A DNA stretch of 32,076 nt, taken from Hyphomicrobiales bacterium. Lineage in GTDB: Bacteria > Pseudomonadota > Alphaproteobacteria > Rhizobiales > Rhizobiaceae. The stretch covers positions 1 through 32,076 of the forward strand of contig JAPLOZ010000089.1 in the NCBI GenBank assembly GCA_026400435.1, read 5' to 3'. The translations under genes were made by a program, and so were the position numbers. A model generated the notes under the pieces. That model did not search any database. It saw only the letters and a list, made by a program, of their open reading frames with translations, and had not been told where the DNA came from. Of this stretch, positions 26,544-32,076 are shown in pieces (the first letter of the stretch is position 1; every line of letters begins with the position of its first letter).

Positions 26544-27452
26544 ATGGTGGCGACCGACGGCGATACAGGTATTGATGGCGTCAGGGCGCTGTTGAAATCG
26601 CTGCCGCGCCCTACCAACTGGGCCGAGCGGCGCGAACGCATCGACACGGTTGCTTCGGCCTACGGGGTCGCCGACGACATAAGGTTCGAGCCGTTCCGGC
26701 TTGGCCGGTGCGACGCCGAATGGTCGCTGGCGCCGGGCAGCGACGCAAGCCGCGTCCTCCTCTATTTCCATGGCGGCGGCTATTGTTCGGGGTCGATCCA
26801 CAGCCACCGCGGCATGGTCTCGGAGGCGGGCCGCGCCGCCGCGACGCGCACCCTAGCGCTGGCCTACCGGCTGGCCCCCGAAAACCCGTTCCCGGCCGCT
26901 CTTGAAGACGCCGCAGCAGCCTACGAATTCCTGCTTGCCGAAGGTTTCGCGGCCGACCGCATCGCCATTGGCGGCGACAGCGCCGGCGGCGGCCTGACCC
27001 TGGCGATGCTGGTGCGCCTGCGCGAACAAGGCAGACCGCTGCCGGGATGCGCATGGCTGGTTTCGCCGTGGGTCGACCTGGAGATGACCGGCGCCAGCAT
27101 CGACAGCAAGGACGCCGACGACCCGCTGATCCACCGTGGCTATCTGGAGGATCTGGCCGCCGCTTATCGCGGTTTGGAAAGTGCTGGACACCCCGAGATA
27201 TCGCCTGTGCATGCCGACCTGCGCGACCTGCCGCCCATGCTGGTACAAGTCGGCTCGGCCGAGACCCTGCTCGACGACGCCGTGGCGATAGTCGAGCGGC
27301 TCGGAGAAGCGGACCGCCGCGTGACGCTGGAAATCTGGCCGCGCATGATTCATGCGTGGCACCTGTGGTCGCCACACTTGGCCGAAGGGCGCGAGGCGCT
27401 TGCTTCCGCCGGCCGCTTCATCGACAGCTACCTTGGAAAGACCGCCCGCTAG
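26544..27452 (+). CDS. HSL-type alpha/beta hydrolase (esterase/lactonase-like)
   Basis: A 302-residue hydrolase of the hormone-sensitive-lipase group. The oxyanion motif is YFHGGGYCSGS, the nucleophile motif GGDSAGGGLTLAML (Ser), the acidic residue probably lies in SAETLLDDA, and the His in RMIHAWHLWS, followed by a normal C-terminus. It lacks a signal peptide and is cytoplasmic. The start is ATG 26544, 13 bases after fucU; a GTG at 26538 is possible. Given the neighbours it could open the fuconolactone formed by the reductase, but HSL-family members are mostly carboxylesterases and no lactonase activity is shown. Confidence 0.88.
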   Translation: MVATDGDTGIDGVRALLKSLPRPTNWAERRERIDTVASAYGVADDIRFEPFRLGRCDAEWSLAPGSDASRVLLYFHGGGYCSGSIHSHRGMVSEAGRAAATRTLALAYRLAPENPFPAALEDAAAAYEFLLAEGFAADRIAIGGDSAGGGLTLAMLVRLREQGRPLPGCAWLVSPWVDLEMTGASIDSKDADDPLIHRGYLEDLAAAYRGLESAGHPEISPVHADLRDLPPMLVQVGSAETLLDDAVAIVERLGEADRRVTLEIWPRMIHAWHLWSPHLAEGREALASAGRFIDSYLGKTAR

Positions 27453-27469
27453 AAGCGCTTGGCGCTCAG

Positions 27470-27691
27470 CTATTTCGGCATATTGGCTTCGACGACGGTC
27501 TTGCATTCGGGCGACAGCGCGTCGAGCTGCTTGCTGAGGCATTCCAGGGGACGGCCGCCGCCGGGCTGCACGCCCGGACAAAGCTTTTCGAAATCAGCCT
27601 TGCAGGCCATTTTCTGGGCAGCGGTCTGCGCCAACGCCACGCCGCCGGACAGCGTGAGAGCCAAAGCCGCAATCGAGAGCAACGATTTCAT
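27470..27691 (-). CDS. Small exported cysteine-rich-repeat protein
   Basis: A 73-residue exported protein with a signal peptide (MKSLLSIAALALTLSGGVAL, cleavage after ALA) and one cysteine-rich repeat unit: MACKADFEKLCPGVQPGGGR, then PLECLSKQLDALSPECKTVV. The four Cys would form two disulfides in the periplasm. The pattern (C-x5-8-C-...-C-...-C with GGGR) fits the Cys-rich repeat family (PF00839-like); the role is unknown. Strong ribosome-binding site TAGGAGGT. It is divergent from the gene at 27847, which carries two units of the same type. Confidence 0.88.
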   Translation of the reverse strand: MKSLLSIAALALTLSGGVALAQTAAQKMACKADFEKLCPGVQPGGGRPLECLSKQLDALSPECKTVVEANMPK

Positions 27692-27846
27692 GACGGACCT
27701 CCTAGGAACGGGGAGACCATAGCCAGATTCCGATGAGGCAAGAAGAGGGACCGGAAAAGAATCGCTTTGTCGTCAGCCGCCGCTGGCCATTGAGCCAGCA
27801 TGGAAATACAAATGCCGGAACTGGCAAAACGACGGGAGTATCTTCC

Positions 27847-28404
27847 TTGAAGAACAGCTTCTCGCAGTGGGCTGTCCTAGCACTAGCCGCACCGATGTCA
27901 TGCCTTGCCTTCGCGGCAGTTCAGGCGGCGCCGACGCAGGCCCAGCAGGACGCCATCCGGTCGTCCTGCCAGACAGACTATCGCACCTACTGTGCCAGCG
28001 TGCCGACAGGCGGCTCGGCAGCGTTGCAATGCCTCGAGAAGAACGTCGCCAGCCTGTCGTCGTCATGCCAGCAAGCCGTGCGGGCCGTGAGCGGAGGCGC
28101 AACCAGCACGACTGCGCCAGCGCCAGCCACCGCTCCGGCGACGACGGCCGCGCCGGATTCAAGCTCAGCCCCTGCGGCTACCGAACCTGCTGCGTCCGCG
28201 CCGGCGGATCCACCCGCCGCCGTCGTTCTCCAGCCACGAGAGGAGGTGGCGCTGATGCGGCAAGCATGCGGGCACGACTATCGCAGCTACTGCGCCGGTG
28301 TCCGCATCATCGGCGGAGGCGCGATGAGTTGCCTCATGTCGCATGCCGCCTCGCTCTCGCAATCATGCAAGAGTGCATTGGGCAGGCTGGGACAGAGATT
28401 TTAG
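27847..28404 (+). CDS. Exported protein with two cysteine-rich repeats
   Basis: A 185-residue exported protein. A signal peptide is visible (KNSFSQWAVLALAAPMSCLA, cleavage after VQA). Two cysteine-rich units flank a Pro/Ala/Thr linker: IRSSCQTDYRTYCASVPTGG with ALQCLEKNVASLSSSCQQAV, and LMRQACGHDYRSYCAGVRII with AMSCLMSHAASLSQSCKSAL. Each has four Cys in the same spacing. The start is a TTG at 27847 with GGGAG about 8 nt upstream; an upstream frame to 27733 would displace the signal peptide. Its role is unknown; adjacency to the single-repeat gene at 27470 suggests related functions in the envelope. Confidence 0.85.
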   Translation: MKNSFSQWAVLALAAPMSCLAFAAVQAAPTQAQQDAIRSSCQTDYRTYCASVPTGGSAALQCLEKNVASLSSSCQQAVRAVSGGATSTTAPAPATAPATTAAPDSSSAPAATEPAASAPADPPAAVVLQPREEVALMRQACGHDYRSYCAGVRIIGGGAMSCLMSHAASLSQSCKSALGRLGQRF

Positions 28405-28470
28405 CGCGGCGAGCTGAGCCTTGCGCCCTGCAGGAAGGCCATCCGAAATTTCGATTTTGCCTGCGTCGTG

Positions 28471-28887
28471 TCATGCCTGACGCCCGGTCACAATCGCACC
28501 TTCCGAGGGGCCTGTAGCGTCCCGGTCACGTTTGTAGCGCCTCGTCAGCGGAAAAGGCGGCAACCAATGTTCACGACGGACCGTCCACAGCTCGTAGGTC
28601 GGCACAAACTGGTCGGGAGCGTCCAGAATTCCGAGATTCACCTCGATTTCGTGCCCGCTGCGCGAAAAGACCGACGAACCGCAAAGGGGACAGAAATGCC
28701 GCCCGGCATAGTCGCCGGTTTCGCCATCGATCGTCACCGCATCCTCGGGGAAGACTGCAGACGCGTGAAAAAGCGCTCCGTGATGTTTGCGGCAGTCGAG
28801 ACAGTGGCAAATGCCGACCCGGTAGGGCATGCCCGACGCGGTAATGCGCACCTTGCCGCACACGCAGCCGCCGTTGACTCGTTCCAT
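28471..28887 (-). CDS. GFA family (CENP-V/GFA domain) zinc protein
   Basis: A 138-residue protein of the GFA family, related to glutathione-dependent formaldehyde-activating enzyme. Zinc ligands are visible in three clusters: GGCVCGKVRITASG, CHCLDCRKHHG, and FCPLCGSSVFSR, with the typical ENNLG-like segment EVNLGILDAPDQFVPTYEL after them. The family binds zinc with Cys and may interact with glutathione adducts, but most members are uncharacterised. The start is ATG 28887. It stands alone between the Cys-rich protein gene and the small gene at 28979. Confidence 0.93.
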   Translation of the reverse strand: MERVNGGCVCGKVRITASGMPYRVGICHCLDCRKHHGALFHASAVFPEDAVTIDGETGDYAGRHFCPLCGSSVFSRSGHEIEVNLGILDAPDQFVPTYELWTVRREHWLPPFPLTRRYKRDRDATGPSEGAIVTGRQA

Positions 28888-28978
28888 GGCACCGGCCTTG
28901 TCAAATGTCGCAGACAGGTCGGCAAGGACAGAACTTCCAATTCCGTCTCAGCCGCATCTCCCGCGCCGCGATCTGCCG

Positions 28979-29248
28979 CTACATGCGCTCGGTGAACCAG
29001 ATCGTCGGCTTGCCGACCACGCCCCCCTTCGCCATGGCCGCCTTGAGCTCTTTGCTTTCGGCGAATTCGAAGGCGCCCTTCGCGGTCTCGAACCGGTGCA
29101 TGACGGTCACTTCGTTGGGATCGTCGACGGAACGATAGACGCGCTGCCTGACGACGCCATGCGCTTTGCGCACCGGGTCGAGAGCGTCATAGACCTTGCG
29201 CCAGCTGTCGTAGTGCGACACGTGGTGCTTCGCAAACATGGTTGTCAT
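28979..29248 (-). CDS. Small dimeric alpha/beta-barrel-like protein, unknown
   Basis: An 89-residue protein. The sequence (KHHVSHYDSWRKVYDALDPV, GVVRQRVYRSVDDPNEVTVM, HRFETAKGAFEFAESKELKA, ending WFTERM) has the beta-alpha-beta rhythm of ABM/ferredoxin-like dimeric barrels. Similar small proteins are annotated as cyclase- or monooxygenase-like but lack known activity. Start ATG 29248 with GGAGGA about 5 nt upstream; a longer upstream frame has no domain. Confidence 0.82.
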   Translation of the reverse strand: MTTMFAKHHVSHYDSWRKVYDALDPVRKAHGVVRQRVYRSVDDPNEVTVMHRFETAKGAFEFAESKELKAAMAKGGVVGKPTIWFTERM

Positions 29249-29582
29249 GGGTTCCTCCACCCTGAAATCTGTGCGGGATAGTCGCAGGAATGCATCCGCT
29301 GGGCAACGGGTGCCGAACGGCGGTAGTGGGTCACTTTGACCCACTACACGGACGGCGGCGGGATGCTTGGACGACTTGAAAACCCGGTCTCCGCAGAGAT
29401 GGAGTGGCTTCGGCCGCTTTTCCTGCGACAGCGAAGGTGGTGCAGGTTGAGGTCGCAGCCGACACAAAATGCTACACGATCGTGCGTGGACTTGCGGGCG
29501 GTTTGGTCTAAGCTTGCTGCTACCCACGCCAGTTTTCACCCATGGCAACATCGCAAATCGCGTGTGGATCGGAGGATATCGA
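29249..29582. other. Intergenic stretch containing an 11-bp palindrome
   Basis: About 334 bases between two divergent genes, with no credible gene. It holds the perfect palindrome at 29323-29347, listed separately. Promoters for both genes should lie here, but no clear -35/-10 pair was identified. Confidence 0.5.
29323..29347. repeat. Perfect 11-bp palindrome with 3-base loop
   Basis: GTAGTGGGTCA (29323-29333), CTT, TGACCCACTAC (29337-29347). There is no T-tract after it. It sits 75 bases before the minus-strand gene and 235 before the plus-strand gene, so it is probably a protein-binding site or hairpin rather than a terminator. Confidence 0.75.
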
Positions 29583-30110
29583 ATGCGAAACATTGCGCGT
29601 CTCATCACCGCATCGTTAGTGGCGCTTTCGTCGGGAACGGCAGCCTACGCGCAGGACAATCCCCTGCCCAAGTCCACCGACACGCTGGTCCGCTATGGCG
29701 ATGATATTGAGGGCTGGACCGTCTATGCGAACAAGACCAGGGGAGATTGCCTGATCGTCAGCCAGATCGGCGCAGGCTCGGTGCAGATGGGCGTTACCGC
29801 CGACCCGGCGGTCGCTTACCTCGGCGTGTTCACGACCGTCGATATCGGCCTCAAGAACGGGGTTACCTCGGATATCTTCGTCGATATCGCCGGGAACCTC
29901 TACAAGGGCGTTGCGACTACCACGAGCGGCCAACTGAAGGGCGGATATTCGGGCGGCTACATTTTGACAGACGACCCGGCATTCAAACGCGACGTCGCGA
30001 AGAAATACACGATGACCGTGTTTCCACAGACTGCGGGCGCATTTGTGGTCGACCTGACGGGAACTTTCAAGGCAATGGCAATGGGCCGCAAGTGCTACAA
30101 GGAGCAATAG
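29583..30110 (+). CDS. Exported protein, unknown
   Basis: A 175-residue exported protein. Signal peptide MRNIARLITASLVALSSGTA, cleavage probably after AYA. The mature part starts with WTVYANKTRGDCLIVSQIGA and contains a beta-rich core (VTADPAVAYLGVFTTVDIG, SDIFVDIAGNLYKGV), with two Cys, one early (DCLIV) and one near the end (GRKCYKEQ), likely forming a disulfide. The opening vaguely recalls invasion-associated IalB-type proteins, but the match is too weak to name. Start ATG 29583 with GGAGG 7 nt upstream. Confidence 0.8.
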   Translation: MRNIARLITASLVALSSGTAAYAQDNPLPKSTDTLVRYGDDIEGWTVYANKTRGDCLIVSQIGAGSVQMGVTADPAVAYLGVFTTVDIGLKNGVTSDIFVDIAGNLYKGVATTTSGQLKGGYSGGYILTDDPAFKRDVAKKYTMTVFPQTAGAFVVDLTGTFKAMAMGRKCYKEQ

Positions 30111-30307
30111 GTCCGGGTTAGTCCGCCGGCCGCTTCTAGACGCGCCGATGCCGGCTGCCCCACGGTTCTCGTTCTACACGATCGGCTGTTTCAGGGCCGT
30201 TCGGGTTTTGCTTTGGAACGCGTTGGCTGGGGAACCTGGACTTGAATCCAGAGCGGGCTAACCCATTGTGAATCAAGTAAGATATTGCAATCTTTGACGT
30301 TTTCGGC

Positions 30308-30342
30308 ATACAACTGACCTAGACGACTGACCTAAGTTGTAT
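30308..30342. repeat. Nested inverted and direct repeats before the integrase remnant
   Basis: ATACAACT (30308-30315) and AGTTGTAT (30335-30342) form a perfect 8-bp inverted repeat. Within and overlapping it, ACTGACCTA occurs twice (30313-30321 and 30326-30334, 13 bases apart). It lies 17 bases before the integrase start codon, a typical place for recombinase-binding or autoregulatory sites. Confidence 0.65.
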
Positions 30343-30358
30343 CGGAAAACAGGCTCAA

Positions 30359-30613
30359 ATGGCTCAGACATCGCACTTGAAACGGCGCGGCTCGACCTAC
30401 TATGCGCAGCTTGCCGTCCCGCTGGATTTGCAAGCCTCTATCGGCCGCAAGACGCTCGACCGATCGTTGCGCACGAAAGTCCCGCACGAGGCCAAGCGTC
30501 TGTTGCCGGACGTGCTGAAAGAGTGGCACCGGACCTTTAACGACACGCGGCGAGGGGCGGCGCTCGCAGACGAACGCGTCGAGTATAAGTGGCGGGATAA
30601 GCGGGGCGTTTAA
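30359..30613 (+). pseudogene. Truncated tyrosine integrase (DUF6538-type N-terminus)
   Basis: An 84-residue frame starting MAQTSHLKRRGSTYYAQLAV, then PLDLQASIGRKTLDRSLRTK and HEAKRLLPDVLKEWHRTFND, the N-terminal DUF6538 arm-binding part of phage/island tyrosine recombinases. A full integrase is about 350-450 residues, with the catalytic Arg-His-Arg-Tyr in the C-terminal half; here that half is missing. From about residue 65 the sequence (TRRGAALADERVEYKWRDKR) no longer looks like the family and stops at 30613, 41 bases before the end of the M20 remnant. It marks a decayed integration event. Confidence 0.8.
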
Positions 30614-30654
30614 GTTCCAAGCGCAGTCTGGGTCAAACCATGCCGCCTACGGTG

Positions 30655-32076
30655 TCACCCTTCTGGCGGCGTCGCCGTATCATCCCCTGCAACCTTGTGC
30701 ATAAAGGCTGGAAGAATCTCCGGTTTCTTTTCCGCTGAAAGTGGTGAAACGTATACCGTGTCGCCTTTGCGTTTGACGAAGTCCGCCTTGGCCGCCGCGA
30801 GCATGTCGGGCTTGGTCAAGAGGTCGTAGCCGAGGCCGGCGAGAATCGTGGCCGTATCCCGAGAAGCCTTGTCACCGATGGACATACCGCCACAAGCCGT
30901 CACAGGCCATGTGTGCAGGCTGACGCCCAAAGGCAACGACGGCCAGCCGAACAACACAGTTGGCACTACCCAACTGATATCTCCCACATCAGATCCGCCG
31001 CCTGTTGTGATCTCACCCAGCACTGGCATCACCTTGGTGGCCATTCCCTTTTCCGGGAGCCCCATACCGGCTTGGCAGGTGCGCGCGAAAACCTGTTCCT
31101 CTTCCGTCCAGTTAAGTCCAACCGCTTCCATGTGGGCATGAACGCCTTTGATCAGCGTTGCATTGGGGACTAGGTCCGAGACCCCGAAGAAGACATCGAA
31201 CTCTGCTTTGGTCTGTGTTGCCATTGCCGCGCCATCGGCGATCTGCCGGGCCCACTCGGTCATTGCTGCAACGTTGGGCCGATCCTTGTCGCGGATCATC
31301 AACCATATCTGCGCGAAATCGGGCACTACGTTCGGCGCGACACCGGCCGCCTCATAAACATAATGTATCCGGGCAGTAGGTAGCACATGCTCGCGCATCT
31401 GGTTGATGGCGTGGGCGAACAGCTCTGCCGCGTCGACGGCCGAGCGACCGTCCCACGGCGAATTGCCCGCATGGGCGGTCCGACCGCGAAAAATGATGCG
31501 TATGCCATTGTTGGCAGCCGTCCGGATGGCGCCGGTGGCGGCGATAGGGGCTGGGTGCCAGGCCAATGCCGCATCCACGTCCTTGAACAGGCCGTCGCGC
31601 ACCATGTAGACCTTTACGCCCTGAGCCTCTTCGGACGCGCAGCCATAGACACGGACCGTTCCCGCCGTGCCATCGGCCTGCATCATGCGCTTCAGCGCAA
31701 ATGCTGCGCCCGTGCTGCCTGCGCCGATCAGATTGTGCCCGCAGGCATGACCACTTCGACGCCTGTAGGCCCCGGAGTCGGGCGCGGTTCGGCGGCATTG
31801 CCAAGCCCCGGAAGCGCATCATATTCCGGCAGATACGCGATCACCGGTCCGCCGGTCCCTTGTTTCCACTCTGCGATGAAGGCGGTTGGATAACCCGACG
31901 TGTTTCGACTGGTGATCGTGAAACCCTCCGCCTCAAGTTCGCGAAGGTGGATCGCGTGTGACTTCATCTCCTGACGTGACAGCTCGGCATTTTCCCAAAC
32001 CTCGCGCGGGATGCGAATGATTGCGGGGCCAACCCCGGCTACAGCCTTGGCCGCATCGGCCGCCGAAGGAGGAGGC
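30655..32076 (-). pseudogene. M20 family amidohydrolase (AbgB-like), frameshifted and cut by window end
   Basis: The frame entering from the window end reads REVWENAELSRQEMKSHAIH, GYPTAFIAEWKQGTGGPVIA, then YLPEYDALPGLGNAAEPRPT and PTGVEVVMPAGTI, stopping at 31728. The other frame carries HACGHNLIGAGSTGAAFALK, ASEEAQGVKVYMVRDGLFKD, RTAHAGNSPWDGRSAVDAAE and a full C-terminus to 30655. Together they match M20 peptidases of the aminobenzoyl-glutamate hydrolase B type. The shift lies at about 31749-31760, where a single missing base would change a GG-HACGHN reading into VVMPAG, i.e. in the metal-binding His motif. The N-terminus is outside the window. A one-base sequencing error cannot be excluded. 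Confidence 0.83.

Noticed and set aside
30229-30262. tRNA 3' end or T-arm-like sequence
   Set aside because: The reverse strand contains a TTCAAGT-like loop, but the best pairing gives a 6-base loop. The canonical 7-base register leaves mismatched stem pairs, and no matching acceptor, anticodon or D arms were found.

Overview
The window looks like a piece of a GC-rich alphaproteobacterial chromosome from the Rhizobiales, most likely a Mesorhizobium/Phyllobacteriaceae-type genome. The clues are a glnB-glnA pair behind a sigma-54 promoter with an NtrC site, uvrA and ssb divergent and each with an alphaproteobacterial LexA box (GAAC-N7-GAAC), a UvrA whose first zinc-finger pair reads CPVS, an MHS-type transporter with a large periplasmic insert, and a DUF6538-type integrase remnant. 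No rRNA, tRNA, CRISPR array or intact insertion sequence was seen.

Layout. 1-6.9 kb: the start of an acyltransferase-3 membrane protein (cut by the window edge), a DUF883-like membrane protein, a secreted DUF305 protein, a chromate transporter gene broken by an internal deletion, a GH25 lysozyme-like lipoprotein, small proteins, and a cNMP-domain/thioredoxin-reductase-like flavoprotein that lacks the CxxC motif. 7.0-13.8 kb: an MHS transporter and housekeeping nitrogen genes (glnB-glnA), divergent from the NAD(P)HX repair gene nnr, which converges on a DUF72 gene. 14.0-19.6 kb: a small antitoxin-like gene behind a frameshifted DUF4258 toxin-like gene, directly after uvrA; then a roughly 0.7-kb stretch without a recognisable gene, a small exported protein, the SOS-controlled ssb and an OsmC protein.

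19.8-23.2 kb is the most unusual part: four tightly coupled minus-strand genes encoding an AMP-forming acid ligase, a GNAT acyltransferase, a stand-alone acyl carrier protein and a PF14907-like nucleotidyltransferase. Together they suggest that an acid is activated, held on the carrier protein and moved onto an unknown acceptor. Immediately upstream and on both strands (23.2-27.5 kb) lies a probable L-fucose or related sugar oxidation locus: a UxaA-family dehydratase and an aldo/keto reductase on the minus strand, and L-fucose mutarotase and an HSL-type hydrolase on the plus strand.

27.4-30.1 kb carries small exported or metal-binding proteins, including a divergent pair of cysteine-rich-repeat proteins, a GFA-type enzyme, a dimeric alpha/beta-barrel protein and an unrecognised exported protein. 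The last 2 kb looks like a decayed integration site: a truncated integrase N-terminus preceded by nested direct and inverted repeats, next to an M20 amidohydrolase frameshifted exactly in its metal-binding motif and running off the window. In total four genes appear broken (chrA, DUF4258, integrase, M20), so the region mixes conserved core genes with eroding accessory DNA.
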